64,000 bases of DNA from Hydrogenophaga sp. (lineage in GTDB: Bacteria > Pseudomonadota > Gammaproteobacteria > Burkholderiales > Burkholderiaceae_C): the NCBI RefSeq assembly GCF_026125785.1, contig NZ_JAHCKL010000006.1, positions 1 to 64,000 on the forward strand. Direction: 5' to 3'. A program made the position numbers and the translations under genes. Below the pieces are notes generated by a model that did not search any database, was not told where the DNA came from, and saw only the letters and a list, made by a program, of their open reading frames with translations. How positions within the stretch are numbered: the stretch's first letter is position 1; every line of letters begins with the position of its first letter. Below, in pieces: positions 35,064 to 45,180 of the stretch.

Positions 35064-35531
35064 ATGACCATCCAAGACAAGCTCACCAGCCTGGGCATCA
35101 CCCTGCCGCCCGTCGCCGTGCCCGCAGCCGCCTACGTGCCTTTTGTGCAGACCGGCAAGCTGATTTTTCTCAGCGGCCACATCGCCCGGCGCGAAGGCAA
35201 ACCCTGGGTGGGCCAGCTCGGCCTGACCATGGCCACCGACGAAGGCAAGGCCGCGGCCCGCGCGGTGGCCATCGACCTCATGGGCACCCTGGCCGCGGCC
35301 TGCCAGGCGGCTGGCAAGAGCCTGGACGACGTCAAGCGCATCGTGAAGGTGCTCAGCCTGGTCAACTCCACCCCCACCTACACCGAGCAGCATCTCGTCA
35401 CCAACGGCTGCAGCGAACTCATCGGCGAGGTGTTCGGTCCGGTGGGCGCGCATGCCCGCAGCGCCTTTGGCGTGGCGCAACTGCCCATGGGGGCCTGCGT
35501 GGAAATCGAGCTGATCGCGGAACTGGCCTGA
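35064..35531 (+). CDS. RidA family protein
   Basis: A 155-residue protein of the RidA/YjgF/UK114 superfamily (YjgF-like subgroup with about 155 residues, as in many betaproteobacteria). Classical RidA hydrolyses reactive enamines/imines made by PLP enzymes. Segments such as YVPFVQTGKLIFLSGHIAR, LDDVKRIVKVLSLVNSTPTYTEQHLVTNGCSELIGEVFG and GVAQLPMGACVEIELIAELA match the family. The conserved Arg of enamine-deaminating RidA (usually in the R-S/A-x-V-x-x-x-x-L segment) is not obvious here, where HARSAFGVAQLPMG occurs, so activity could differ. It is followed convergently by a TerC-family gene. Confidence 0.85.
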   Translation: MTIQDKLTSLGITLPPVAVPAAAYVPFVQTGKLIFLSGHIARREGKPWVGQLGLTMATDEGKAAARAVAIDLMGTLAAACQAAGKSLDDVKRIVKVLSLVNSTPTYTEQHLVTNGCSELIGEVFGPVGAHARSAFGVAQLPMGACVEIELIAELA

Positions 35532-35597
35532 CCCGCCGTCCGGGTGGCCGCAAGGCAACCCGGCAGCCACAGGCAGTGGCCGAGGGCACCCGAGGTC

Positions 35598-36296
35598 TCA
35601 GGCCTCGCCCGCGACCTCTTTCCGGCTCGCCGAGCGGGCCTGCATGAGCTTGCCCATGCCGACCACCAGCACCACGCCTGCCGCCGCAGCGGCATAGTGC
35701 ACCCAGGGGTGCGCCATGGTGTAGCCGTGCATCAGGTTGTCGTTGACGATGGTCTCGCCACCGACCCAGCCGATCAGGGCGGCCCCCAGCGTCACGATGA
35801 CCGGGAAGCGGCCCATGAGCTTGATGATCAGCGTGGAGCCGAAGATCACCAGCGGAATGCTGATGGCCAGGCCCAGGATCAGCAGGACCATATTGCCGTG
35901 CGCCGTCGCGGCCACCGCAATCACGTTGTCCAGGCTCATCACCAGGTCGGCGATCAGGATGGTGCGGATGGCCGCCCACATCGTGCCTGTGCCCTTGTGC
36001 TCGCCATCGCCGTCCTCCTGGTCGGTCAACAACTGGTAGCCGATCCACAGCAGCAGCACGCCGCCAATGACCTGCAGGAACGACAGTTCCATCAGCTTGG
36101 CGGCCACCACCGTCAGCACGATGCGCAGCACCACGGCCGCGCCGGAGCCGAACACGATGGCCTTTCTCTGCTGTTCAGGAGGTAGCGAGCGGGCCGCCAG
36201 GGCGATGACCACGGCGTTGTCGCCGGAGAGGATGATGTTGATCCAGATGATCTTCACCAGGCCGATCCAGAAATCGGCGGTACTCAGAAATTCCAT
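35598..36296 (-). CDS. TerC family membrane protein (YjbE-type)
   Basis: A 232-residue inner-membrane protein with about seven helices. The TerC-family acidic motifs are visible: IILSGDNAVVIALAA near residue 20 and LIADLVMSLDNVIAVAA in the second half, both with Asp-Asn pairs in membrane helices that are thought to bind metal. Related proteins export manganese or protect against metal stress. TGGAGC precedes the ATG. The 5' leader holds a hairpin but no recognisable yybP-ykoY manganese riboswitch. Confidence 0.87.
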   Translation of the reverse strand: MEFLSTADFWIGLVKIIWINIILSGDNAVVIALAARSLPPEQQRKAIVFGSGAAVVLRIVLTVVAAKLMELSFLQVIGGVLLLWIGYQLLTDQEDGDGEHKGTGTMWAAIRTILIADLVMSLDNVIAVAATAHGNMVLLILGLAISIPLVIFGSTLIIKLMGRFPVIVTLGAALIGWVGGETIVNDNLMHGYTMAHPWVHYAAAAAGVVLVVGMGKLMQARSASRKEVAGEA

Positions 36297-36311
36297 CGTT
36301 GCTCCACGGTG

Positions 36312-36339
36312 GGAAAGCCCCGACGCGACGGCGCTTTCC
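36312..36339. other. Inverted repeat in the TerC-family leader
   Basis: GGAAAGC and GCTTTCC are perfect 7-bp arms around a GC-rich 14-nt loop, just upstream of the TerC ribosome-binding site in the minus-strand mRNA. On the + strand it is followed by TTCG and seven Ts, so it would also end transcription running rightwards. Confidence 0.45.
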
Positions 36340-36453
36340 TTCGTTTTTTTACGGAAGCACGCAGTCTAGAACGCCGCAGCGATTCTGGCTGTTCGTAGTT
36401 TTGCGTAAACCTCCCGGCGGCAGGGTCTGCGGGCGCACCGGGGCCGCCGCATC

Positions 36454-36633
36454 TCATTTCTGGCGGCGCTCCCTGGCCCTGCGCACCTGCCGGCTCTCCT
36501 GGGCTTTCGCCTCTGCCTGCGCGGCGTCCTGGCGCCGCTGGGTGATGCGCCGCATGACGAAACGGGAGATGCCAAAGGCCAGCAGCGCCACCAGGCCGGC
36601 CAGCACCAGGCCTCCGATGTCTCCGTTGCCCAT
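36454..36633 (-). CDS. Small membrane protein downstream of parC
   Basis: A 59-residue predicted protein: MGNGDIGGLVLAGLVALLAF forms one membrane helix, followed by a basic, Gln/Arg/Ala-rich amphipathic tail (FVMRRITQRRQDAAQA and onward) that ends RRARERRQK. Its ATG lies 5 bp after the parC stop, so it is probably cotranscribed with parE-parC. The hydrophobic-then-charged layout, with in-frame stop and tight spacing, supports a real gene. Function unknown. Confidence 0.65.
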   Translation of the reverse strand: MGNGDIGGLVLAGLVALLAFGISRFVMRRITQRRQDAAQAEAKAQESRQVRRARERRQK

Positions 36634-36638
36634 GCCGC

Positions 36639-38981
36639 TTACTCCACGCGTGTGACGCGAGCGGGCTTGAAGCCCAGGTCCGCCGCCTTGCCCTTGCGCC
36701 CGCGCGCCGCGCGCGCGTTGTTCAGGCTGCGGATCTCCAGCGTTTCATCGCGCTCCTTGCCGCCACGGCCCAGGCCTTCGATCTTCACGCTGCGCGTGTA
36801 GGCCGCAGCGCCGGCCAGGGCATCCTTGGGTTCGAGATCGATCAGCATCAATCCACGCCCCCCCTTTTCCATCAGCTTGAGTTCACCGATCTCGAAGGTC
36901 AGGATGCGTCCGCCGGTGGAGGCGCAGCACACGTGCGTGGCCGGCGCCAGCGGCTGGCCGCCGGAAGAAAACGCCGCGTGCGAGGGCGCGCAGGGCGTTT
37001 CGCCCTCACCCAGGTTCATGAAAGTCTTGCCGCCGCGCTGGCGCGAGCTCATGTTCTCCACCGTCGCCAGGAAACCGTACCCGCCACTGCTGCTCAGCAG
37101 CAGCGCGGCCTGGGCCGGGCCCGCGAAGTAGTGCAAGGGCTGCGTGCCACTTTCCAGGTCGATCAGCGTGGTGATGGGCTGGCCATCCCCGCGCGCTCCG
37201 GGCAGGTTGGCGACCGGCACCGAATAGACACGGCCGTTGCTGCCGATCACGATCAGCGTGTCCACGGTGCGGCATTCGAAGGTGCCGTACAGGCCGTCGC
37301 CGGCCTTGAAGGCGAAGCTGCCCGCATCGTGGCCGTGGCCGGTGCGCGCACGCGCCCAGCCCTTGCTGGAAATCACCACCGTCACCGGCTCGTCCACCAC
37401 CTTGATTTCGGCCACAGCCTTCTTCTCAGCCTGGATCAGGGTGCGGCGCTCGTCTGCGAAGGTCTTGGCGTCGGCCTCGATCTCCTTGACCATGAGGCGC
37501 CTGAGGCTGCCAGGGTTGGCCAGGATGTCCTCGAGCCGGCCCTGCTCTTCGCGCAGGTTCTTGAGTTCCTGCTCGATCTTGATGGCCTCCAGCCGCGCCA
37601 GTTGCCGCAGACGGATCTCCAGGATGTCCTCGGCCTGCCGGTCGCTCAGGCGGAAGCGTTCGATCAGCGCGGCCTTGGGTTCGTCGCTCTGCCGGATGAT
37701 GGCGATCACCTCGTCGATGTTGAGCAGCACAAGCTGCCGCCCTTCGAGGATGTGGATGCGGTCCAGCACCTTGTTCAGGCGGTGCTGCGAGCGGCGGGTG
37801 ATGGTGCCCTGGCGGAACTCGATCCATTCGGCCAGCATCTGCCGCAGAGATTTCTGCGTCGGCCGGCCATCCAGGCCCACCATGGTCAGGTTGATCGGCG
37901 CGGAGGTTTCCAGGCTGGTGTGCGCCAGCAGCGCGGTGATGAGTTCCTGTTGTTCGATGCGACTGCTCTTGGGTTCGAACACCACGCGCACCGGCGCGTC
38001 CTTGCTGGACTCATCGCGCACACCGTCGAGCACCGCCAGGATGCTGGCCTTGAGCTGCGTCTGGTCCTGCGTGAGCGCCTTCTTGCCCGCCTTGACCTTG
38101 GGGTTGGTCAGTTCCTCGATTTCCTCCAGCACTTTCTGCGCGCTCACGCCGGGCGGCAGTTCCTGGACCACGAGCTGCCATTGGCCCCGTGCGAGATCCT
38201 CGATCTTCCAGCGCGCGCGCACCTTGAGGCTGCCACGCCCCGTGCGGTAGGCGTCGGCAATGTCGCTCGCCGGACTGATGATCTGGCCACCACCGGGATA
38301 GTCCGGCCCGGGCAGCAGGGCGAAGAGGTCCTCGTCGGTCAGCTTCGGGTTCTTCACCATCGCCACGCAGGCATCGGCCACTTCGCGCAGGTTGTGGCTG
38401 GGAATCTCGGTGGCCAGCCCCACCGCGATGCCGCTGGCGCCGTTGAGCAGGCTGAAAGGCAACCGCGCCGGCAATTGCCTGGGCTCCTCGGTGGAGCCGT
38501 CGTAGTTGGGCACGAAGTCCACCGTACCCTCGTCGATCTCGTCCAGCAGCAACGTGGTGATCTTGGCCAGTCGCGCTTCGGTGTAGCGCATCGCGGCTGC
38601 GCCGTCGCCGTCGCGGCTGCCGAAATTGCCCTGCCCGTCGATCAATGGGTAGCGCTGCGCAAAGTCCTGCGCCATGCGCACCAGCGCGTCGTAGGCGGCC
38701 TGGTCGCCATGCGGATGGAAACGGCCCAGCACATCGCCCACCACGCGCGCGCTCTTGACCGGGCGCGCCGCCGTGTTGCCGGAGTAGCCCAGCCCCATGC
38801 GCTCCATGCTGTAGAGGATGCGGCGTTGCACGGGCTTCTGGCCGTCGCAGGCGTCCGGCAGGGCGCGGCCCTTGACGACGGAGAGCGCGTATTCAAGGTA
38901 GGCGCGCTGGGCGTAGCTGCCCAGCCCGTCCTCGGGTTCGGCGGGGGACAGCGGCAGTTCGGGGTTGTTCAGTTCAGACAT
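36639..38981 (-). CDS. parC: DNA topoisomerase IV subunit A
   Basis: A 780-residue type IIA topoisomerase subunit that breaks and rejoins DNA to unlink daughter chromosomes. The catalytic Tyr is residue 133 in [10 protein letters not shown]; the quinolone-resistance region reads [16 protein letters not shown], with Gln94 at the place of the E. coli Ser80. The C-terminal beta-pinwheel domain is present, with [13 protein letters not shown]-type repeats. The start overlaps the parE stop, and both lie in the same minus-strand operon. Tower and coiled-coil segments ([18 protein letters not shown]) are in the expected place. Confidence 0.95.
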   Translation of the reverse strand: MSELNNPELPLSPAEPEDGLGSYAQRAYLEYALSVVKGRALPDACDGQKPVQRRILYSMERMGLGYSGNTAARPVKSARVVGDVLGRFHPHGDQAAYDALVRMAQDFAQRYPLIDGQGNFGSRDGDGAAAMRYTEARLAKITTLLLDEIDEGTVDFVPNYDGSTEEPRQLPARLPFSLLNGASGIAVGLATEIPSHNLREVADACVAMVKNPKLTDEDLFALLPGPDYPGGGQIISPASDIADAYRTGRGSLKVRARWKIEDLARGQWQLVVQELPPGVSAQKVLEEIEELTNPKVKAGKKALTQDQTQLKASILAVLDGVRDESSKDAPVRVVFEPKSSRIEQQELITALLAHTSLETSAPINLTMVGLDGRPTQKSLRQMLAEWIEFRQGTITRRSQHRLNKVLDRIHILEGRQLVLLNIDEVIAIIRQSDEPKAALIERFRLSDRQAEDILEIRLRQLARLEAIKIEQELKNLREEQGRLEDILANPGSLRRLMVKEIEADAKTFADERRTLIQAEKKAVAEIKVVDEPVTVVISSKGWARARTGHGHDAGSFAFKAGDGLYGTFECRTVDTLIVIGSNGRVYSVPVANLPGARGDGQPITTLIDLESGTQPLHYFAGPAQAALLLSSSGGYGFLATVENMSSRQRGGKTFMNLGEGETPCAPSHAAFSSGGQPLAPATHVCCASTGGRILTFEIGELKLMEKGGRGLMLIDLEPKDALAGAAAYTRSVKIEGLGRGGKERDETLEIRSLNNARAARGRKGKAADLGFKPARVTRVE

Positions 38982-40951
38982 CAGATATCCACTTCCACGG
39001 AGTCACCGTGGCGTTCCATCAGGTCGCGGCGCGAGCCGGCTTCGCCCTTGCCCATGAGTTTGGTGATCAGGGCTTCGGTGGCGGCAAAATCCAGCCCGCC
39101 CAGGGTGACGGGCATGAGGCGGCGGGTGTCGGGGTTGAGGGTGGTGTCCCAGAGCTGCTCGGCGCTCATCTCGCCCAGGCCCTTGAAGCGGCTGATCTGG
39201 CATTTCTCGCGCGGCACGCCTTCCTTGGCGGCCTTGTCCAGAATGGCGTGCAGTTCACCCTCGTCCAGCGCGTACTGCTTGGCTGCGGGCTTCTTGCCAC
39301 GCGCAGGAATGTCCACGCGGAACAGCGGCGGGCGCGCCACGTACACGTGGCCCGCCTCGATGAGCCTGGGGAAGTGGCGGAAGAACAGCGTCAGCAACAG
39401 CACCTGGATGTGCGAGCCATCGACATCGGCGTCGGAGAGGATGCAGATCTTGCCGTAGCGCAGTCCGCTGAGGTCCGGCGCATCGCCAGGGCCATGCGGA
39501 TCGACACCGATGGCGACCGCGATGTCGTGGATCTCGGTGTTGGCGAACAGGCGGTCGCGCTCGACCTCCCAGGTGTTGAGCACCTTGCCGCGCAGCGGCA
39601 GCACGGCCTGGCATTCCTTGTCGCGGCCCATCTTGGCGCTGCCGCCGGCGGAGTCGCCTTCCACGAGGAACACCTCGTTGTGCGACAGGTCGCGGCTCTC
39701 GCAGTCGGTCAGCTTGCCGGGCAGCACGGCCACTCCCGAGCCCTTGCGCTTCTCGACCTTCTGGCCGGCGCGCTGGCGGGTCTGCGCCGCCTTGATGGCC
39801 AACTCGGCCAGCTTCCTGCCGTAGTCCACGTGCTGGTTCAACCAGAGTTCGAGCGCCGGCCGCACGAAGCTGCCGACCAGGCGCACGGCGTCGCGCGAGT
39901 TCAGGCGTTCCTTGATCTGGCCCTGGAACTGCGGGTCGAGCACCTTGGCCGACAGCACGTAGGAAGCGCGCGCGAACACATCCTCGGGCAGCAGCTTCAC
40001 CCCCTTGGGCAGCAGCGCATGCAGCTCGATGAAGCTCTTGACCGCCTGGAACAGGCCGTCGCGCAGGCCGCTGTCGTGCGTGCCCCCGGCGCTGGTGGGA
40101 ATCAGGTTGACGTAGCTCTCGCGCACCGGCTGGCCGTCTTCGGTGAAAGCCACGCACCAGGCGGCCCCTTCGCCCTCGGCGAAGCTGTCGTGCCCGGCAT
40201 CGGCATAACCCTCCCCTTCGAAAAGCGGGATCACCGGGTCGGCCGGCAGGGTCTGCTGCAGGTAGTCGCGCAGGCCGCCCTTGTAGAGCCAGGTCTGGGT
40301 TTCCTTCGTCTTTTCGTTGGCCAGCGTGACGCTCACGCCGGGCATCAGCACCGCCTTGCTGCGCAACAGGTGGGTGAGCTCGCCCATGGGCAGTGCCGCC
40401 GACTCGAAGTACTTCGCGTCGGGCCAGGCGCGCACTGTGGTGCCCTGCCGCCGGTCGGTCTCGCCGCGCGGCGCCACCGCCAGCGGTTCGGCCACGTCAC
40501 CGGCCTTGAAGGCGATGCGGGCCACCTGGCCTTCGCGGAAGCTGCTCACCTCCAGGCGCGTGGACAGCGCATTGGTGACCGAGACGCCAACACCGTGCAG
40601 CCCACCAGAGAAGCTGTAGGCCCCGCCCTTGCCCTTGTCGAACTTGCCGCCCGCGTGCAGGCGCGTGAACACCAGTTCCACCACCGGCGCTTTTTCCTCC
40701 GGGTGCAGGCCAAAGGGAATGCCCCGCCCATCGTCTTCGACGCTGACGGAACCGTCGGTGTGCAGCGTCACCTTGATCTTCTTGCCGTGCCCAGCCAGGG
40801 CCTCGTCGGCCGCGTTGTCGAGCACTTCCTGGATGATGTGCAGCGGGTTGTCCGTCCGGGTGTACATACCCGGACGCTGCTTGACCGGCTCCAGCCCCTT
40901 GAGGACGCGGATCGAGCCTTCGGAGTATTCGTTGGGTGTTTGGGTCGCCAT
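38981..40951 (-). CDS. parE: DNA topoisomerase IV subunit B
   Basis: A 656-residue ATPase subunit of topoisomerase IV. The GHKL ATPase domain shows [34 protein letters not shown] and [15 protein letters not shown]; the TOPRIM region has [18 protein letters not shown] and [18 protein letters not shown]. The ATG at 40951 gives [20 protein letters not shown], the normal N-terminus; a longer in-frame reading (to 41026) has no support. TACAAT sits 8 nt upstream with no ribosome-binding site, suggesting a leaderless or very short-leader transcript. It is divergent from the MFS gene at 41107. Confidence 0.95.
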   Translation of the reverse strand: MATQTPNEYSEGSIRVLKGLEPVKQRPGMYTRTDNPLHIIQEVLDNAADEALAGHGKKIKVTLHTDGSVSVEDDGRGIPFGLHPEEKAPVVELVFTRLHAGGKFDKGKGGAYSFSGGLHGVGVSVTNALSTRLEVSSFREGQVARIAFKAGDVAEPLAVAPRGETDRRQGTTVRAWPDAKYFESAALPMGELTHLLRSKAVLMPGVSVTLANEKTKETQTWLYKGGLRDYLQQTLPADPVIPLFEGEGYADAGHDSFAEGEGAAWCVAFTEDGQPVRESYVNLIPTSAGGTHDSGLRDGLFQAVKSFIELHALLPKGVKLLPEDVFARASYVLSAKVLDPQFQGQIKERLNSRDAVRLVGSFVRPALELWLNQHVDYGRKLAELAIKAAQTRQRAGQKVEKRKGSGVAVLPGKLTDCESRDLSHNEVFLVEGDSAGGSAKMGRDKECQAVLPLRGKVLNTWEVERDRLFANTEIHDIAVAIGVDPHGPGDAPDLSGLRYGKICILSDADVDGSHIQVLLLTLFFRHFPRLIEAGHVYVARPPLFRVDIPARGKKPAAKQYALDEGELHAILDKAAKEGVPREKCQISRFKGLGEMSAEQLWDTTLNPDTRRLMPVTLGGLDFAATEALITKLMGKGEAGSRRDLMERHGDSVEVDI

Positions 40952-40959
40952 GGGGGCGG

Positions 40960-40965
40960 ATTGTA
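40960..40965 (-). promoter_or_regulatory. Candidate -10 element for parE
   Basis: On the minus strand TACAAT ends 8 nt before the parE ATG and is preceded by GCGCA. The ATG lacks a Shine-Dalgarno sequence. Confidence 0.45.
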
Positions 40966-41094
40966 TGCGCGCCAGCCCCCAACCACTGTATGCAAATACA
41001 GACCTCATGCCGATCGGACCATCCATGCGTCCGAATCATCAATCCCGGCGTCCGATGTCAAGGGCCCACGCGCGCAAGCCTCTGCCTTCTTCGC

Positions 41095-41100
41095 TACATT
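41095..41100 (+). promoter_or_regulatory. Candidate -10 element for the MFS gene
   Basis: TACATT ends 6 nt before the ATG at 41107, which has no Shine-Dalgarno sequence. This is consistent with leaderless initiation. Confidence 0.35.
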
Positions 41101-41106
41101 TCCCGG

Positions 41107-42345
41107 ATGTCCTCTGCCACCACCTCCCCAGCCCCACGCCTGTCCGCCCTGCAGGTGCTGGCCTGCGGCGCCCTCATCGTCACCCTGTCCATGGGCGTTC
41201 GCCATGGCTTCGGCCTGTGGCTTCAGCCCATTACCCAGGCCCAGGGCTGGTCGCGCGAGACCTTCTCCTTCGCACTGGCGATCCAGAACCTCTCCTGGGG
41301 CCTGTTCGGCATCTTCGCCGGCATGGCGGCCGACCGTTTCGGCGCTTTCCGCGTGCTGGCCGGTGGCGCCCTCCTCTACGCCCTGGGCATGGCGGGCATG
41401 GCCTTGAGCACCACCCCGCTGGGCTTCGCCCTCACCACCGGCGTGCTCATCGGTGCGGCCCAGGCCGGCACCACCTATGCGGTGATCTACGGCGTGATCG
41501 GGCGCCAGATCCCGGCCGAGCGGCGTTCATGGGCCATGGGCGTGGCCGCCGCCGCCGGCTCCTTCGGCCAGTTCCTGATGGTGCCGGTCGAAGGCCTGCT
41601 GATCAGCGGACTGGGCTGGCAGCAGGCGCTGCTGTTCCTGGGCGTGGTGGTGCTGCTGATCGTGCCGCTGGCGCTGGGCCTGCGCGAGCCGGGCTTCGCC
41701 AGTGCGCAGGCGCAGGCACGCGAACAGACTGTCGCCCAGGCGCTGCGCGAAGCCTTCCGCTACCGCAGCTTCCAGTTGCTGATGGCGGGCTACTTCGTCT
41801 GCGGCTTCCAGGTGGTCTTCATCGGCGTGCACATGCCCAGCTACCTCAAGGACCACGGCCTGTCGCCGCAGGTAGCCAGCTATGCGCTGGCCCTCATCGG
41901 GCTGTTCAACGTGGTGGGCACCTACGCGGCGGGCGCGCTCGGCCAGCGCCTGGCCAAGCGCCACATCCTGGCCTTCATCTACTTCGCGCGCGCGGTCGTG
42001 ATTGCCATCTTCCTCGCCGCGCCACTGACCCCGATGAGCGTGTACATCTTCGCCGCCGTCATGGGCGTGCTGTGGCTCTCCACCGTGCCGCCGACGAACG
42101 CGGTGCTGGCGCAGATCTTTGGCGTGGCGCACATGTCCATGCTCAGCGGCTTCGTCTTCTTCAGCCACCAGATCGGCAGCTTCCTGGGCGTCTGGCTGGG
42201 CGGTGTGCTGTACGACCACACCGGCAGCTACGACATCGTCTGGTACATGGCCATTGCCCTGGGCGTGTTCGCTGGCCTGGTGAACCTGCCTGTGCGCGAA
42301 ACGCCTATCGCACGCGCGCCGCAGCGCGTGGGAGCCGCGGCGTGA
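41107..42345 (+). CDS. MFS transporter (OxlT/monocarboxylate-like)
   Basis: A 412-residue major-facilitator protein with about twelve hydrophobic helices. The first helix region ALIVTLSMGVRHGFGLWLQP and the loop-2 motif GMAADRFGAFRVLAGGALLY (GxxxDRxG type) are visible, as are ALIGLFNVVGTYAAGALGQRLAKR in the second half and the C-terminal FSHQIGSFLGVWLGGVLYD. These features fit bacterial oxalate/formate or monocarboxylate MFS relatives, but the substrate is not certain. The ATG at 41107 is preferred over longer in-frame readings because the preceding residues are not hydrophobic and TACATT sits in them. Its stop overlaps the next GTG. Confidence 0.87.
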   Translation: MSSATTSPAPRLSALQVLACGALIVTLSMGVRHGFGLWLQPITQAQGWSRETFSFALAIQNLSWGLFGIFAGMAADRFGAFRVLAGGALLYALGMAGMALSTTPLGFALTTGVLIGAAQAGTTYAVIYGVIGRQIPAERRSWAMGVAAAAGSFGQFLMVPVEGLLISGLGWQQALLFLGVVVLLIVPLALGLREPGFASAQAQAREQTVAQALREAFRYRSFQLLMAGYFVCGFQVVFIGVHMPSYLKDHGLSPQVASYALALIGLFNVVGTYAAGALGQRLAKRHILAFIYFARAVVIAIFLAAPLTPMSVYIFAAVMGVLWLSTVPPTNAVLAQIFGVAHMSMLSGFVFFSHQIGSFLGVWLGGVLYDHTGSYDIVWYMAIALGVFAGLVNLPVRETPIARAPQRVGAAA

Positions 42346-42470
42346 ACCGTGCCGCCGCCCGCGCCCTGGCCTGGGCTGCCGTGGCCCTGGGCCTGCTGGC
42401 CACGCTGGCGCTCTACCAGCGCCCGGACTTTCTGGTCAGCCTGGCCGACCAGCTCTGGAGCTGCTTTTGA
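42342..42470 (+). CDS. Small single-span membrane protein
   Basis: A 42-residue protein starting at GTG that overlaps the MFS stop (GTGA). It has one hydrophobic helix, ALAWAAVALGLLATLAL, followed by YQRPDFLVSLADQLWSCF. The overlap and the clean helix suggest a translationally coupled accessory protein of the MFS transporter. No family is recognised. Confidence 0.6.
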   Translation: MNRAAARALAWAAVALGLLATLALYQRPDFLVSLADQLWSCF

Positions 42471-42491
42471 AGGCTCCGGGCATCTGTCTGC

Positions 42492-43046
42492 ATGCACGGT
42501 ACTGAAGCCCCTTCGGCCTGGGTGCGGCGCTGGTCGCACCTCCTGCCCGCCAATGCCAGCGTGCTGGACGTGGCCTGCGGGCATGGCCGGCACATGCGCT
42601 GGTTCGCACAGCGCGGGCACACCGTCACGGGCGTGGACCGCTCGCCGCAGGCCATCGAGGCGGTGCGCGCACTCGGACGCGTGCTGCAGGTCGACATCGA
42701 GAACGGACCCTGGCCCTTCGAAGGCGAAACCTTCGGTGCCGTGGTCGTGACGAACTACCTCTGGCGCCCCCTGCTGCCCTCCATCGTGGCGGCCGTGGCC
42801 GAGGGCGGCGTGCTGATCTACGAGACCTTCGCCGAAGGCAACGAGAGCGTGGGCAAGCCCTCGCGGCCGGATTTCCTGCTGCACCACGGTGAACTCCTGC
42901 ACGCCTGCGAGGGTCTGCATGTGGTGGCCTATGAAGACGGCTTCTGCGACCACCCGGAGCGCTTCGTCCAGCGCATCGCGGCGGTCCGAAAACGTCCTGT
43001 CCCGCCCGGCTCCCCCCAGCGGTATCCGCTCGGTACCGCTGAGTAG
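42492..43046 (+). CDS. Class I SAM-dependent methyltransferase
   Basis: A 184-residue protein with motif [20 protein letters not shown] and TGVDRS after it, motif II near [17 protein letters not shown] and post-motif [10 protein letters not shown]. It resembles TehB-like/ubiquinone-type small methyltransferases; the acceptor is unknown. It starts 21 bp after the small membrane protein and may share its transcript. dapA follows 67 bp later. Confidence 0.82.
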   Translation: MHGTEAPSAWVRRWSHLLPANASVLDVACGHGRHMRWFAQRGHTVTGVDRSPQAIEAVRALGRVLQVDIENGPWPFEGETFGAVVVTNYLWRPLLPSIVAAVAEGGVLIYETFAEGNESVGKPSRPDFLLHHGELLHACEGLHVVAYEDGFCDHPERFVQRIAAVRKRPVPPGSPQRYPLGTAE

Positions 43047-43049
43047 AAT
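43044..43049 (+). promoter_or_regulatory. Candidate -10 element for dapA
   Basis: TAGAAT lies 64 nt before the dapA ATG at the end of the methyltransferase gene. A short hairpin (CCGTC-GGCT-GACGG) falls in the intervening leader. No convincing -35 box. Confidence 0.3.
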
Positions 43050-43113
43050 GCGTGATTCGCGCGCCAGGGGCCCGTCGGCTGACGGACTTGGCGCCAACCT
43101 TGGACTCCTCAAC

Positions 43114-44013
43114 ATGACAACCATCACCGGCAGCATCGTCGCCCTGGTCACGCCCATGCAGGAAGACGGCAGCGTGGACTACCCCACCCTGCGCAAACTG
43201 ATCGACTGGCACATCACCGAAGGCACCGACTGCATCGGCGTGGTGGGCACCACGGGCGAGTCACCCACCGTCACGGTGGAGGAACACTGCGAGATCATCC
43301 GGGTCGCCGTGGAACAGGCCCGCACCCACGGCGACAGGCGCGTGCCCATCATGGCGGGCTGCGGCGCCAACTCCACGGCCGAGGCGATCGAGCTGGCCAA
43401 GTTCGCGCGCAGCGTCGGCGCCGACTGCCAGCTCCAGGTGGTGCCCTACTACAACAAGCCCACCCAGGAAGGCCAGTACCAGCATTTCAAGGCCATCGCC
43501 GAGGCCGTAGGCGACCTGCCGATCGTGCTCTACAACGTGCCTGGCCGCACCGTGGCCGACCTGCAGCACGACACCGTGCTGCGCCTGGCGCAGGTGCCCG
43601 GCATCGTCGGCATCAAGGAAGCCACCGGCCATATCGAGCGCGCCCAATGGCTGATCCGGGAAGCCCCCAAGGGCTTCGCCATCTATTCGGGCGACGATCC
43701 CACCGCCGTGGCCCTGATGCTCTGCGGCGGCCAGGGCAACGTGAGCGTGACGGCCAACATCGCGCCGCGCCTCATGCACGAACTCTGCGTGGCGGCCATC
43801 GCGGGCGATGCCCGCCGGGCCATGGACATCCAGCTGCGCCTGCTGCCGGTGCACAAGCAGCTCTTCGTAGAAGCCAACCCGATTCCGCTGAAGTGGGCCA
43901 TGTCGCGCATGGGCCTGTGCCAGGAAACCATGCGCCTGCCCATGACGCCGATGTCGCGCCAACTGGTGCCCGTGGTCGAAGGTGCCTTGCGCCAAAGCGG
44001 CCTTCTGTCCTGA
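43114..44013 (+). CDS. dapA: 4-hydroxy-tetrahydrodipicolinate synthase
   Basis: A 299-residue enzyme condensing pyruvate with aspartate semialdehyde in lysine and diaminopimelate synthesis. Schiff-base Lys168 is in VGIKEATG, Tyr140 in LYNVPGRT, and the GTTGES motif is at residues 45-50; YYNKPTQEG precedes Tyr140 as expected. Length is standard. The ATG at 43114 matches the family N-terminus [15 protein letters not shown]. It is followed 35 bp later by bamC, the same gene order as in E. coli and many betaproteobacteria. Confidence 0.95.
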   Translation: MTTITGSIVALVTPMQEDGSVDYPTLRKLIDWHITEGTDCIGVVGTTGESPTVTVEEHCEIIRVAVEQARTHGDRRVPIMAGCGANSTAEAIELAKFARSVGADCQLQVVPYYNKPTQEGQYQHFKAIAEAVGDLPIVLYNVPGRTVADLQHDTVLRLAQVPGIVGIKEATGHIERAQWLIREAPKGFAIYSGDDPTAVALMLCGGQGNVSVTANIAPRLMHELCVAAIAGDARRAMDIQLRLLPVHKQLFVEANPIPLKWAMSRMGLCQETMRLPMTPMSRQLVPVVEGALRQSGLLS

Positions 44014-44048
44014 CCGCGCCCTCTCACCGTTCCTAGCGAGCCTGCTCC

Positions 44049-45170
44049 ATGTCCTTCCGTTCCCTGAAACCGCAACCTTCTTCGCGCCACTTGGCGGGCC
44101 GCCTCAGCCTGGTGGCCGCAGCCGCCCTGGTGGTGTCGGGCTGCTCCGTCTTCCAGGAAGACAAGATCGACTACAAGAGCGCGGCGCGCGGCAGCACGCT
44201 GGACGTGCCGCCGGACCTGACCCAGCTCAGCCGCGACTCGCGTTACAACGTGCCGGGTTCGGTCGTCACGGCCAGCGGCTACCAGACCGCCCAGCCCGCA
44301 GCGACCGCAGCGGGCACCGCCGCGGTCACCGTGGGTGACGTGCGCATCGAGCGCGCAGGCACGCAGCGCTGGCTGGTGGTGGACCGTCCGGCCGACAAGC
44401 TCTGGAGCCCGATCCGCGATTTCTGGCAGGAGAACGGCTTCCTGCTCGACGTCGACCAGGAAGCCCTGGGCATCATGGAAACCGACTGGGCAGAAAACCG
44501 CGCCAAGCTGCCGCAGGACATCATCCGCTCCACCATCGGCAAGCTCTTCGACAGCCTCTATTCAACCGGCGAACGCGACAAGTTCCGCACCCGCCTGGAG
44601 CGCACGCCGTCGGGTGGCACCGAGATCTACATCAGCCACCGCGGCATGGTCGAGGTCTACTCCACCACGCAGAAGGACCAGACGGTATGGCAGCCGCGCC
44701 CGGCCGATGTCGAACTGGAAACCGAGTTCCTGCGCCGCCTCATGGTCAAACTGGGCGTGAGCGAAGCCCAGGCCAAGGCGGTGACCGCCACCGCGCCCGC
44801 ACAGGCGGCCGCACGCGTGACCATGGTCAACAACGCGCCCGTGGTGCAGTTCGACGACAACTTCGATCGCGCCTGGCGCCGCGTCGGCCTGTCGCTGGAC
44901 CGCACCGGCTTCACGGTCGAGGACCGCGACCGCAGCCAGGGCACGTACTTCGTGCGCTACGTCGAACCGGTCACGGCCGCCAAGCCCGGCTTCTTCAGCC
45001 GCCTGTTCGGCTCGTCCACACCCGAAGCCAGCGCAGCACGCTACCGCGTGGTGGTCAAGAGCGATGCCGCCAACAAGACCACGGTCTCGGTGCTGGACAG
45101 CCAGGGCAAGCCCGACGGATCGGCGAGTGCCCAACGCATCGCCCAGTTGCTGGCCGACGACCTGAAGTAA
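44049..45170 (+). CDS. bamC: Outer membrane protein assembly factor BamC
   Basis: A 373-residue outer-membrane lipoprotein of the BAM complex. The signal peptide ends in VVSGC with Cys32 as the lipidation site, followed by the conserved unstructured BamC segment (YKSAARGSTLDVPPDLTQL) and two helix-grip domains (about 90-200 and 265-370). It lies directly after dapA, as in most proteobacteria. It is convergent with the minus-strand gene ending at 45181. Confidence 0.93.
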   Translation: MSFRSLKPQPSSRHLAGRLSLVAAAALVVSGCSVFQEDKIDYKSAARGSTLDVPPDLTQLSRDSRYNVPGSVVTASGYQTAQPAATAAGTAAVTVGDVRIERAGTQRWLVVDRPADKLWSPIRDFWQENGFLLDVDQEALGIMETDWAENRAKLPQDIIRSTIGKLFDSLYSTGERDKFRTRLERTPSGGTEIYISHRGMVEVYSTTQKDQTVWQPRPADVELETEFLRRLMVKLGVSEAQAKAVTATAPAQAAARVTMVNNAPVVQFDDNFDRAWRRVGLSLDRTGFTVEDRDRSQGTYFVRYVEPVTAAKPGFFSRLFGSSTPEASAARYRVVVKSDAANKTTVSVLDSQGKPDGSASAQRIAQLLADDLK

Positions 45171-45180
45171 GCCGGGGCGT

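Noticed and set aside
35541-35570. Hairpin CCGGGT/ACCCGG after the ridA-like gene as a terminator
   Set aside because: Six-base arms with a long loop and no T-run; too weak to call.
36297-36453. Possible yybP-ykoY manganese riboswitch in the TerC-family leader
   Set aside because: The conserved GGGGAGTAG-type core is not present; only a simple inverted repeat is seen.
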